A stretch of 64,000 nt of DNA, from positions 7,684,520 to 7,748,519 of the forward strand of contig NC_054389.1 of assembly GCF_001625195.1 (NCBI RefSeq). The letters run 5' to 3'. The notes under the pieces were generated by a model. It saw only the letters and a program-made list of their open reading frames with translations, searched no databases and was not told where the DNA came from. Within the stretch, counting starts at the first letter, position 1. Every line of letters begins with the position of its first letter. The DNA comes from Drechmeria coniospora. Its lineage: Eukaryota > Ascomycota > Sordariomycetes > Hypocreales > Ophiocordycipitaceae. This document shows positions 43,435 through 53,669 of this stretch, piece by piece. The position numbers and the translations under genes are program-made.

Positions 43435-43670
43435 ACGAACATGGCCGCCGCGGCGAGGGTGAGCTTGATGGTGGCGACGATGATGACGAGAGGCGATTCG
43501 GCAGCCCCTGAGCCCACAGAGCTTATCGTTGCCGCCGCGGCGAGGGTGAGCTTGATGGGATGAGCTTGATGGGATGAGCTTGAAGGGATGAGCTTGATGG
43601 TGGTGACGATGACGGGAGGCGATTCGGCAGCCCCGGAGCCCACCGAGCTGATCGTGGCCGCCGACGGCAC
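43435..43670. repeat. Composite repeat: two units of about 100 bp with 14-bp GATGAGCTTGATGG sub-repeats
   Basis: GCGACGATGATGACGAGAGGCGATTCGGCAGCCCCTGAGCCCACAG...and GTGACGATGACGGGAGGCGATTCGGCAGCCCCGGAGCCCACCG are two copies of one unit. Between them GATGAGCTTGATGG / GATGAGCTTGAAGG repeats four times (43555-43605). Confidence 0.85.
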
Positions 43671-44865
43671 GGAGTAATAATTAATACGGCAGCATCAAGC
43701 GTTGCGTACTGGCACGGAGCGGTGGTCGGGGACGAGGTAGGTTTAAGTGTACTTGCATGCGTAGCGATTGTGCGGCACGGTTGCGGCGCGGATATTCCCA
43801 CTGTACGGTTAGGTGCCGTTACCACGCCGCGCCGAGCACCTCGGGCGTGCACCGCCTGTACTTGCAGCGCATGAACAGGCGCTCCGTGGTGACTGAGTAC
43901 CGACACAACCACCACCGAGGCGATGGTCGGCGTGGCACCTACAGCACATGCACTCCCTACAAAGGCACCACGAGCACCACGAGCACCAAGTAGCCGTACC
44001 GCCGGGAACAGTGCGAAGAGAGGGCCCCGCGAGGTCAGCATGGTGAGCCAACGCCCGTACCTGTACCTGTACTCTGTACTCGGTACCGAGTCGGCACTCC
44101 GTAATACTCTGTACACCTACGAGCATCACGTACGATACTCGGTATTGTCCATGCTTGCTTGGGTCAACGCAGACAAACCAAACTCTGCATCGACACTGCA
44201 CCTACAGCACTTACGACCACGGTACGCCTGCGTTTCTCATTCCGCACCCACCACGTTTCCGGCATGCTTGACCATGGCCATCGTCACACGCTTCACCACG
44301 GCGCCGACGCCGTAAATATCGAGTCGCCCGAAGAGCATCAGCTGGATGTCGGTGCCGGCCCAGGCGGAGTTCCCGGTCGTTCGTGAGCAAGTCCGCCTTG
44401 ACGGTCGGTCGGCCATGAAGGCGGCCGTCCTGGCAAAGCCGGCTTGGAAGCTTCGGCCGTAAACGTTTGCCCGACGAAGCCAGCCCTTGCAATGGCACGG
44501 GCATGTGGGATTGGGGGAGCGGACCGGAAATGACCGTCGGATGCGGCGAAGCGTCTGCCATCAGGTCTGGTCTCCGTCACCGCATGGACGAGGAGAAAGA
44601 AAAATTCAATGATGCGTCGGGAACCGAGTTTGGTGCAAATGTATGATGAAACCACATCTCCTAGCGGCTGCGCGTCCTTGATGACAATCGTGACGTGACG
44701 AGCACATGGATTGCTCGCTCGCCGACTCGTCCGAGCGCCCTCGACTCCTCGACGGCACGCATCTGCCTTGCGGACAAGCCTCCGTCCGCCGGCCGCCTGC
44801 CTCGGTCCGTCCTCGCGGGCTTCCCCGGACAGAGGTTGACGAGCGACGCTCTCCGACGTCGCGCG

Positions 44866-45406
44866 CTACTTGCAGGCGCCCGCGTGGCAGGGCGTCGCGC
44901 AGCGGCCACGATAATCCGGCGGCTCCACGAGACACTCGTCGCAGCCGCACAGCAGGTGCAGCCGATCACCGGCCCGCTGGTCGGCGTTGTCGCAGAGGCA
45001 GAGGTAGAGCGCCGTCTCGACGTCGCTGCCGGGCGCACCGTTGGAGCAGACGGCACCAGCCGTCTTGCAGTAGGCGTCCGAGAGCTGCTTCGGGTTCCAC
45101 GGGGTTCCTGCTCCGGTCAGCCCGTCGTCGGCCGCGGCGGCGTTCCGTCGACGTACTCATGCCCAGCAGGACGGAGGCGCAGTAGGTGTAGCCGCACTCG
45201 CAGCTGGGACGACCGGTCGGGGCGCCCGAGACGGCCGGCGGCGCGGGAGGGGCCGGCCGGCTCACCTTGGCCGCCGCGGTCGAGGCGACGGGCGGCAAGG
45301 GGGGAGGCGGCGGGAGCGACGTCGGCGGATGGACCGGAGGATGGACGACGGCCGCGGCCACGCTCGCGAGGACGACGAGGAGAAGAAGAGGGAAGCCGAT
45401 GGCCAT
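44866..45406 (-). CDS. Secreted cysteine-rich protein with 13 cysteines
   Basis: CDS is complement of join(44866..45107, 45157..45406), 163 residues; the 49-bp intron (GTACGT...GGAGCAG, branch GCTGAC) is among the shortest in the window. Residues 1-20 are a signal peptide (GFPLLLLVVLASVAAAVV). A Pro/Ala-rich linker (about 21-65) precedes a compact domain: CECGYTYCASVLLGM, TPWNPKQLSDAYCKTAGAVC, ETALYLCLCDNADQ, LLCGCDECLVEPPDYRGRCA, ending TPCHAGACK. The 13 cysteines are CxC, C, then YC, VC, LCLC, LCGCDEC, RC, PC, AC. Cys-rich proteins of this design with the CDECL...PDYRGRC phrase occur, as far as I recall, in other hypocrealean fungi without a known function. Extracellular location inferred. 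TATAAAA lies 111 bp upstream. Confidence 0.8.
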
Positions 45407-45516
45407 TTTCGAGCGGAACACGTCTCGTCTGCGATGCGATGATGTCCTGCCGAGAGTACGTCTGGTCCGAGCGTGAGCGTTGGGGCTCGCGAGGAGCAAG
45501 CCGCCAGCGGCCTCTG

Positions 45517-45523
45517 TTTTATA
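45517..45523 (-). promoter_or_regulatory. TATA box of the 13-cysteine secreted protein
   Basis: TATAAAA on the minus strand, 111 bp upstream of the ATG at 45406. Confidence 0.6.
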
Positions 45524-46639
45524 TTCGGCCGCGCCCTGCCTCGGCGGAGCAAACACGTCCGAGGCAACGGGCGAGAGAGGCGCTAACAGGACCAAGCCGC
45601 GCACGCAGGGGGGCCACTCACCGTCCCGTCGTGCCGGAGGGCGTGAAACGGACGGCCGCGGCGACAGGCAAACACTGCAGATCAGCAGCCGAAGCGAGCA
45701 CCGTCCGACGCACGGAGGACCAAGGGACGAGGGCAGCACGGGGACAAGCCGGAGGGACAGACAAACGAGGAGTTCGGCACGACGGGCGAATGACGGATGC
45801 CATAAACGTGACGAATCGCATCTGCTCGCCACGGCGGCGAGAAGCGAGGTCGTTGCTCGACGCAGATGTCGGACGGCGAGGACTTTGACGGCACTTGGTC
45901 GAACGGCGAGGAGAAAAGGATAAGACTTGGCCGGATCGCAGGCATGACGATGGACGGCAATTGCATGTAGCAAGTATGATATAAGTATGCAATTATGGAG
46001 TACTGTACGGACATGTAAGTAAGCAAGTACATGCAAGGAAGTGAATAATTCTTGATGGGAGTTGATATCTACATGCATTTACATGTAGTTGCACATGCAT
46101 TTAGTTGTAGGTGTAATTATAGCTTGGAGTACAGAGTACTTACATGTACTTGGCACGTGAGACACTTGTTTGTACATGTACTGTATTACAAGTACTGTAC
46201 AGTATTAGTTGTAATTGGCTGTACTTGCGTGCTCCGTGCAAGTACTCACTTACCCAAGTACAGTATCTCCTTTCCGGGGCTCGTGTTTTGCTGCAGTTCC
46301 CGCTGCGAAACCAGGTACAAGTACGGGAGTGCATGCACTTGTACGGTATATGTAGGTACTGGGTACCTATGGAGGAGCCGTGAGAATTCACGACGCTACG
46401 GTACAATACAGTGCAAGTACTGCACTGAGCTGGACCAACAATGAACAATGCCACCACCAAGTATTGACTACTCCGTACAGTAACGGATCCTCTCCATGCA
46501 CAGAGTACACCTGCATGTACGATACTCTATTGAGTACTTTTACATGTTACCTATCCAAGTACTCTGTACATGCGAGTTATTGGTTCTTGTACACTACTCC
46601 GTCTCCGTCGCCGGAGTTGTACAGTACAGTTCTCATACT

Positions 46640-46825
46640 CAGATTCGAACTGTACGGAATACTCACATTCGCATAGGATTTTTACGCATATTCGCACAGT
46701 AAAAATCTCGAATTTGTACTGTATAAATACTCACATTCGCACAGTAGCAATACCCACATCCGTACAGTATTATTAATGCCCACATCCTTAAGTACAGTAT
46801 TAATACTCACATCCGTACAGTACTT
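46640..46825. repeat. Degenerate repeat AATACTCACATYCGYACAGTA in the HEM3 promoter region
   Basis: Five to six copies: TACTCACATTCGCATAGG (46660), CGCATATTCGCACAGTA (46685), ATACTCACATTCGCACAGTA (46727), ATACCCACATCCGTACAGTA (46750), TGCCCACATCCTTAAGTACAG (46777) and ATACTCACATCCGTACAGTA (46801). Confidence 0.8.
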
Positions 46826-46963
46826 GGGCCCTGCACTCAGGTACAGCAAGCACTCGGCGGCACGCACGTTGACTTTCTCACCCTCCATCATTTTCTTCCT
46901 CCTCGCCCGCTCCCCGTCTCTCGCCTCCATCGGCTCGCCAGCTGTCGCCTGCGTTCCACGGCC

Positions 46964-47965
46964 ATGGCGGACTCGGAAGCGACGGTGATGCGCGTCGGCA
47001 CGCGCAAGTCGCCGCTCGCCCTCGCGCAGACGGAGATTGTCGTGGCCTCGCTGCAGGCGCTGTTCCCGACCTGGTCGTTCCCCGTCCACAGCATGACGAC
47101 GACGGGCGACCGCGACCAGAACACGGCGCTGTACAACTTTGGCGGCAAGGGCCTGTGGACCTCGCAGCTCGAGGAGAGGCTCGTCGGCGGCGAGCTGGAC
47201 ATGGTGGTTCACTCGCTCAAGGACATGCCCACGACGCTGCCCGAAGGCTGCGTCCTCGGCGCCGTCACGAGGCGAGAGGACGCGCGCGACACGCTCGTCA
47301 TCAAAAAATCACTGGCCGAGCGGCACGGCTGGAAGGGCCTCGAGGACCTGCCGCCGGGGAGCGTCATCGGCACCAGCAGCGTGCGTCGAATCGCCCAGCT
47401 CGCCCGACGGTACCCCGCCCTGCGCTTCAAGGACGTCCGCGGCAACCTGCAAACGCGGCTCGGCAAGCTCGAGACCGACGAGGAGATGACGGCAATCGTG
47501 CTCGCGGCGGCGGGCCTGCATCGAATCCACCTGCGAAGCCACATCTCGCAGTACCTCGACATGGACGGCGGCGGCATCCTGCACGCCGTCGGCCAGGGCG
47601 CCCTGGGCATCGAGTGCCGCGCCGGCGACGAGCGGGTGCTGCGGGTGCTGCGGCGGCTCGAGCACGGGCCGACGGCGCTGGCCTGCGCCGTCGAGAGGAG
47701 CCTCATGCGCGCGCTCGAGGGCGGCTGCAGCGTGCCCATCGGCGTCGAGACGAAGTGGCTCGACGACGGCAGGCTGCGGCTCCGCGCCACCGTCGTCTCG
47801 GCCGCCGGCACCGAGGGCGTCGACGCCGAGGTGACCGAGGACATCAGCACGGCCGAGGCGGCCGAGGAGCTCGGCAGACGGGTGGCGTCGGAGCTCGTGA
47901 GACGAGGGGCCGACAAGATTCTCGACGCCATCAACGCGAAGCGGCCAGCCGAGGCGTCTTCGTAG
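46964..47965 (+). CDS. hem3: Hydroxymethylbilane synthase (porphobilinogen deaminase)
   Basis: Cytosolic haem-pathway enzyme joining four porphobilinogen molecules into hydroxymethylbilane (EC 2.5.1.61). 333 residues, no intron, typical length. Visible hallmarks: MRVGTRKSPLALAQTEIVV at the N-terminus, the TTTGDRDQ loop, GGKGLWTSQLEERL, the catalytic Asp87 in VVHSLKDMPTTLP, the Arg-rich substrate region (GTSSVRRIAQLARR, KDVRGNLQTRLGKL), GQGALGIECR, and the dipyrromethane-cofactor cysteine Cys255 in LEGGCSVPIG. All key residues are present. It is convergent with the glycine-cleavage H-protein gene (355 bp between stops). ATG context GCCATGGCG is good. Confidence 0.96.
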   Translation: MADSEATVMRVGTRKSPLALAQTEIVVASLQALFPTWSFPVHSMTTTGDRDQNTALYNFGGKGLWTSQLEERLVGGELDMVVHSLKDMPTTLPEGCVLGAVTRREDARDTLVIKKSLAERHGWKGLEDLPPGSVIGTSSVRRIAQLARRYPALRFKDVRGNLQTRLGKLETDEEMTAIVLAAAGLHRIHLRSHISQYLDMDGGGILHAVGQGALGIECRAGDERVLRVLRRLEHGPTALACAVERSLMRALEGGCSVPIGVETKWLDDGRLRLRATVVSAAGTEGVDAEVTEDISTAEAAEELGRRVASELVRRGADKILDAINAKRPAEASS

Positions 47966-48320
47966 GCCCCGGAACCTCGGGGTGCCCCCCCCCGTCGCTA
48001 CGGCAAACACCATGCAGACACCATGCGGACACCATGCAGACACCATGCAGACACCATGCAGACGGAGCCAAGCCTCGCGGGACGGCGCCCGGATCGCGGT
48101 AGCCAACGGTGCCGTCCAGTCTCCCTCTCGGATCGAGAGGCGTCGACGACCCGCCGTGGTAGGGTTCTCTGTCGTAGGAATTTATAACCTTCGCCGCTAG
48201 CTACAACTGCACCCCACGCCGTGCCCGAGATGTCAAGGTCGATTTTAGAAACAGACGTAGCCGAGCGTCCCCCTTCCGGCGTGCGTGGCACGGAAAACTT
48301 TTCGCCCGAGACGTCGTCCG
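47966..48320. other. Convergent intergenic region with 12-bp repeat
   Basis: Between the stop codons of HEM3 and the H-protein gene. A C run (47987-47994) is followed by ACACCATGCAG-type units at 48007-48062 (five copies of about 12 bp). AATAAA-like signals are not evident. Confidence 0.6.
48007..48062. repeat. 12-bp repeat ACACCATGCAG(A), five units
   Basis: ACACCATGCAGACACCATGC then GGACACCATGCAGACACCATGC continues for five units, with one G for A change. Confidence 0.9.
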
Positions 48321-48917
48321 TCACTCCTCGACGAATGCCTTGTAGGCGGCCGCGTCCATGAGGGCGTCGACCTGCTTGGCGCCCTCCTCGTCGACCTCGA
48401 CGCGGACGATCCAGCCGCCGCCGTGCGAGTCGTCCTCGGGCACCTGGTTGATGGTCGCCGGCTTCTCCTCGAGCAGGTTGTTGGCGGCGACGACGCGGCA
48501 GCGGACGGGTGCGTTGATGTCGCTCGCGCTCTTGACCGACTCGACGGCACCGATGGCGTCGCCCTGGTCGACAAAGTCGGAGGCAGGCACCTCGGGCAGC
48601 TCGACGTAGACGACGTCGCCGAGCTGCTCGGCCGCGTACTCGGAGATGCCGACGACGGCCGTCTTGCCGTCGGCCGAGAGGTCGACCCACTCGTGGTCCT
48701 TTGTGTATCTCTTGACGAGGCCTGCGCCGCGTCAGCAGCCGCGCACGGCGAGGATCGAATCGACGAGCGAGCGAGGTTCGGCGGGCGCGAGCTCCGCGGA
48801 CGTACTCATCCTCGAGCTCGTAAAGGCACGAGAGGGCGGCGCGGCGCGGGCGGCGGCGACGAGCCGCATGGCGGGCCGGGCGGCGGCGCGCAGCGAGGAG
48901 CAGACGACGGATGCCAT
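48321..48917 (-). CDS. gcv3: Glycine cleavage system H protein, mitochondrial
   Basis: Lipoyl carrier that shuttles the aminomethyl group between P, T and L proteins of the mitochondrial glycine decarboxylase. CDS is complement of join(48321..48721, 48806..48917), 170 residues, typical. The first 36 residues (MASVVCSSLRAAARPAMRLV...) are Arg/Ala-rich and lack acids, a classic mitochondrial presequence. The mature part begins KRYTKDHEWVDLSADGKTAV, followed by GISEYAAEQLGDVVYVELPE and the lipoylation site Lys101 in GAVESVKSASDINAP. The 84-bp intron (GTACGT...GGCGCAG) splits Ser38 and is required to join the presequence to the domain. Convergent with HEM3. Confidence 0.95.
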
Positions 48918-51900
48918 GGCGTCTGCGAGGGGCGTCTCTGGAGAGGAGGGTCGTCGGCGGCGTCGAAGGCGTGAAGCGGGAGGATTTTCGAGACGAGGTG
49001 GGAGGTGAGTGAGAGGGACGAGGTGGGCGGCCGAGATTTGCCGCGTTGGCTCATGCTCCCGGTGCCCGCACGCAGGTAAGCGCAGTACGTTTCCTCGCCA
49101 CAACTGGTACCTTGCCGCTCGTACCTGGTACTTGCGAGTGCACGGAGTGCGAGCACGAGTAAATGTACAGGAACATGTGCAAGTACAGGTACGGAGCAAT
49201 TGCGGAGCACGGCACACCCACATCCTCCCCATGGCGCACTCCGGCGGTCTCGCAACCAGGGGCGGCGAAGAGGCGACCCTGGCCAGCCGGAGCTTCTTGC
49301 TTCACGAGCAATCATCGGTGACATGGAGTGCGGGCCAATGGGAAGGGATTTCGACTCGGCAGCACCACTCGCACTGGATCGGTGCGGCACAGCCAGGGGA
49401 AGCATGACTCTGTGCTCGAGTGCACGTACGCCTGGAAGCTAGTTACTGAAGCATGTACTTACTGTACGGAGTGCTGTAATTTTTAGGTACTTACACATAC
49501 AGTGAGTGCACCTAGTACGGAGGACTTGTAATTAGTACTAACCTAGTAATTACTGCAGGACATACGTGGGCTGTACGGAGTACTGTAGCTCACATTCACT
49601 CTACGACGCCGTGCTTACCACCTACTAGGTACTAGGTACGGAGTACTAGGTCTTACTGTACACGTACAGTGAGTGCACCTAAGTACCTAGTACATAGTAT
49701 AGTACGGAGGACTTGTACTGCAGTACTTACGTGCTAGGTTGGTGTACTTGGTCAACTCCGTACCTGTAATTGGTACCTGGCACCTAAGTAAGTACTGCAC
49801 AGTACGCAGGCTACATAGCCGCACATGCACTTGTGCTGTCGGCAGTCCTCCGTACGGATTGCACCGTAGCCACTCCTCACCACCATGCCTCCCATGCCTA
49901 TGCAGAGGAAAAACCTGTACGAATCATTCCCACAACCTAGGATTTACCGCGAGCAGGCGTTGCGCGTACCGTACCCGTGGGTGACGGCAGCACCGGGACG
50001 AGAAGTCGTCGAAAAATGCTCGCACGGAGCACTGCAGGCCGCGTACGTACTGTAGTTGTACGAAGTACCTGCATGCGCTGTTGTGCAGTGTGCTTGTACG
50101 GAGTAATCAGTACAGTAATTACCTGATACCTACTAAGTAAGTAATCACTCCCTGCGGCGGAGCACCTAGGTGAACATGTACAGCTGCGGTACATGTACTT
50201 GCGCGTTGCGCTCTGAAGAGTACATGCAAGCACGGCACTGCACTGAGAGATGACAGCCAGCAGGACGACTCCGTCCGACACGACTTGAGAAGGATGCGCC
50301 GAGCCGATCCATGCGCATGCTCCGGGACTCGTATTCCATCGGCCCAGCCTTGGTGATATGGGGTGGAGACGGGCAGTGAAATTCATGCAAGAAATCCTTG
50401 CGCAAGCAGTTGTGCTGTGAGTAGGTTGGTGATTACGGAGTGCTGTTGTGTTGACAGCTGCAACGAGTGCAAGTACTTACGCCGACACATTACTGCCCCC
50501 AACATGTAAAAGGTTAGTGCACCGGTTAAATTGATGTACTTAGTCTGGGCTCCGGTCTATCATAGCCTCTGAGGCTGCATATAGACTAATAAATCTGAAT
50601 ACACACACACACATGTACTGGACTTGTACAGCTACTGCACTTGCATCGGGTTGTGCGGAGTGCTGTAAGTAATTAATTACTTACTACCTATTGTATACCT
50701 AGTAGGTACCTGTAGTACTTACTTGTACAGAGCACAGCACATGTGCAGTACAGTACGTACTTACACTCCTCCGTACTTGCAAGTACCATGGACAACCAAA
50801 AGTGCTGTGCGGATACATGACCGCAAAACACATATTCACCCAAGTAAATACCAGCAAGCAATACGCAAACAAGTTCTCCGTGATATGTACCGTCATACAT
50901 GTATACTTACGTACGGAGCACTGGGTACTAGGAATCCGGTGCAGAGTGCGCAAGGATGGTTCTCGTCCTGCGTGCCGCATCATCACGCGTCCCGTCGCCC
51001 CTTGACCCGGCATATTGTCGAGGTCGCCCGTGTGCGTCGTCCTCGCAGCGCTCGTCACGTCAAGTCATGGCTGGCCGGTAGCCTTGTTGCCGCTGCGGAT
51101 GCCGTCCAGCAGGCGGCCTTGGATGCGTCGCCGGCGGCCGCACGCTGGGTGCTTGGGCGCCACAACGCGTACCCATCCCGACGTGACGACTGTGCGTCCA
51201 AAGGATGAAGGCCACATCGGCGCCGCCGTGGCACCAAAAAATATGCCTTGTCCGCGTGTGTATTCTCCCGCGACGGCGAAAATATCTGTCCATGTTTCGC
51301 GTTCTGTCCTGCCACTGGTGCCGAGTGCATTGTTCGTACATGTTCGTGGCAAGTAGCCGTCCCGCCGACGGTGCACCTTGGGTACTGTAGGTGTGCTGTA
51401 GGTGTGCCCGAGTGCTGTGCAATGCAGGAACCTAGGTAGGTACCTAGTACCTAGTACTGAAGGTCTGCCGAGTGCTGTGTAATGCAAGCACCTAGTACTG
51501 TAGGTGGACCGTAGCTGTGCCCGAGTGCTGTATAATGCAAGCACCTAGTACTGTAGGTGTACTGTAGGTGTGCCCGAGTGCTGCATAATGCAAGCACCTA
51601 GTAATACTGTAGGTGTTACTGTAGCTGTGCCCTAGTGCTGTATAATGCAAGCAGTACTGTAAGTAGGTGTGCTGTAGCTGTGCCCGAGTGCTGTATAATG
51701 CAAGCAGGTACTGTAGGTGCTACCTATAAGAATACTAACAAGGCAAGTTGCTTACCAGGTAGTTGTACGTTCTACGGAGCATGAATACAGCAATGGTTGG
51801 TGCTGTACTCCGTAGCTGACGTGCTGTAATTACTAGCACTTACAGTAGGGTGGCAAAAATGTCGATTAGGTTTGTACGAGAAGCGCCGCCAAAGCTGAAT

Positions 51901-52612
51901 CTTCAATTTTGTCGAGTCACTGTACAGGTACTGCCTTTGCTCGTACGTGCAGGTGCCTGCGTGCTCTGCGCTGGAGCGCTGTGCCGGTGCAACGCCTGGT
52001 TTAGGTACCTCGAGTGTACCCCGAATGTACTTGCTGTGCCGCTGCAACTGCCGTGCCCTACATGCAGGGTACGCGTGCGGTACCTGCGGGTACGAGTGCT
52101 CGCTCCGCCCCGTGTTGTGCTGCGGCCGCTGGGAAATTCCGTTCCGCCCGCAGCCTTGAGGTGAGGCCGCTTCTGCGAGCCTCCGATGCCAGACCCTCGC
52201 CGCCTCGTTGCAAACCCGTCACCGTCACCTTTTCGACGACACGCAACCCACCCGCCGTTCCGCGCAGCGTCGTCATCGCCTTTACCCTCCTCGGCAGCGT
52301 CCAGCCCGTCCTCGACGTCGTTTGGCCGCTTTGCCCTTCCGTGCGGCCGCCTCGTCGCCGCCTCTAGATGCGTCGACGCCGCTGAGTCGTCCGCTCGCCT
52401 CTCCTTCAGCCCGCCCTTCCTCGCCCGTGCCCGCCTCGTCCGCACAGAGGACCTCGGTCCTCGTCCGCTCGCCTCTCCTTCAGCCCGCCCTTCCTCGCCC
52501 GTGCCCGTGTCGTCCGCAGAAAGGACCTCGGTCCTCGTCCGCCAAGCTGGATCAACCCGTCCGCCCAGACCCTGCTCCGCCGCACGCTCACGACGCCGCC
52601 CGCGTCGACGGC
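48918..52612. other. AT-rich spacer full of TACGGAGTA/CCTAGTAC words
   Basis: Dense short palindromes: CTACTAGGTACTAGGTACGGAGTACTAGG near 49620, TACTGTACGGAGTGCTGTAA near 49460, and GTACCTAGTACCTAGTACTG near 51438. It holds the 51381-51724 array, listed separately, and an (AC)n run at 50600. The last 400 bp are the GC-rich promoter and leader of the GTPase gene. No gene is seen. Confidence 0.55.
51381..51724. repeat. Repeat of about 55-65 bp, six units
   Basis: Units share TGCCCGAGTGCTGTATAATG, CAAGCACCTAGTACTGTAGG and GTGTRCTGTAGSTG. Spacing varies because short internal pieces (GTACTGTAGGTG) are added or lost. Confidence 0.85.
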
Positions 52613-53669
52613 ATGGCCTCGGAGCTGCCGCGTCAGCGGCGCGACCCGTTCCCGTCGCACCCGCTCGACGGTCCGCTGCCGCCGCCGCCGCCGGCCTCTG
52701 GGGACGGCCGCCACGACGACTCGCTCGGCGCCGTCAAAGAGTTCCCCCAGGTGCCCTCGAGCGGTGGCTTCGACTACCCGCGGAGCCCGTCGCCCGACGC
52801 TCACGCTCACGGCGGCGCCGCCGACGCCGCCTACGGCTCGCCCCTCTCGAGCGAGCCCTCCATCTCGCCGCCCGCGAGCCGCCTGTCCGACCCTTCGACG
52901 CCCCCGCCGAGCCGGTACGACGACGACGCCGCCGACGCCGACGACGCCGAGGCCGCCGCCGCCGCCGGCAGGAACCACGTCGTCATCAAGGTCGGCATGG
53001 TCGGCGACGCCCAGATCGGCAAGACGTCGCTCATGGTCAAGTACGTCGAGGGCAGCTGGGACGAGGACTACATCCAGACGCTCGGCGTCAACTTCATGGA
53101 AAAGACAATCTCCATCCGCAACACCGAAATCACCTTTTCCATCTGGGATCTCGGCGGCCAGCGCGAGTTTGTCAACATGCTGCCCCTCGTCTGCAACGAC
53201 GCCGTCGCCATCCTCTTCATGTTCGACCTCACGAGGAAGAGCACGCTCAACAGCATCAAGGAGTGGTACCGCCAAGGCCGGGGCTTCAACAAGACGGCCA
53301 TCCCGCTCCTCGTCGGCACAAAGTACGACCACTTTGTCAACTTTCCCCTCCAGGACCAGGAGGAGATCTCGAATCAGGTCAGACCCTGTCGACCCCCCGG
53401 CCCCACGGGAATGCCGCCGCGCTGACCCGACGACGCAGGCCATACGCTTCGCCAAGGCCATGAGGGCCTCGCTCATCTTTTCGAGCACGAGCCACAGCAT
53501 CAACGTGCAAAAGGTAGGTTGGCCGGCCCACCGGCCCCGCCGCGGGGACGCTAACCGGCCCGTCCGCTAGATCTTCAAGATTGTCCTGTCGAAAGCCTTC
53601 GATCTCAAGTGCACCATCCCGGAGATCGAAAACGTCGGCGAGCCCCTCTTGCTGTACCAAGCCGTCTGA
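52613..53669 (+). CDS. spg1: Tem1/Spg1-type small GTPase of the septation network
   Basis: Ras-like GTPase at the top of the septation initiation / mitotic exit pathway, acting from the spindle pole body. CDS is join(52613..53377, 53439..53513, 53571..53669), 312 residues. The first about 120 residues are a disordered Pro/Ser/Asp/Ala-rich extension, common in filamentous fungi. The G domain shows G1 [10 protein letters not shown], switch [16 protein letters not shown]3 [35 protein letters not shown] and G4 in the Tem1/Spg1 form GTKYDHF. Exon 2 gives the [20 protein letters not shown] region joined to exon 3 ([20 protein letters not shown]). The introns are 61 and 57 bp with GCTGAC / GCTAAC branch sites. 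No C-terminal prenylation box, as expected for this family. The ATG at 52613 has a GGCATGGCC context; no upstream in-frame ATG is needed. Confidence 0.93.

Larger units (their letters stand above)
40224..44865. other. Gene-free spacer with three tandem repeats
   Basis: Holds a 68-bp array (40430-40735), a 48-bp array (41480-41620) and a composite repeat (43435-43670), listed separately. Long open frames on the minus strand around 42572-43366 and 40102-40884 are Arg/Ser-rich or run through repeats and have no domain. No gene is supported in about 4.6 kb. Confidence 0.5.
45407..46963. other. Divergent intergenic region between the Cys-rich gene and HEM3
   Basis: Contains the TATA box at 45517-45523, GC-rich non-coding DNA up to 45950, then AT-rich TACGGAGTA/ACATGTAC-rich DNA (45960-46640) and a degenerate ATACTCACATYCGYACAG repeat (46640-46825) that ends about 140 bp before the HEM3 start. 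No gene is seen. Confidence 0.6.

Noticed and set aside
47209..47934. Long minus-strand frame inside HEM3
   Set aside because: Antisense shadow of a gene with clear family identity; Ser/Arg-rich composition reflects the GC-rich codon use of the true strand.
52406..53503. 365-codon minus-strand frame over the GTPase gene
   Set aside because: Antisense shadow; the sense strand carries intact G1-G4 motifs and conserved splice sites.
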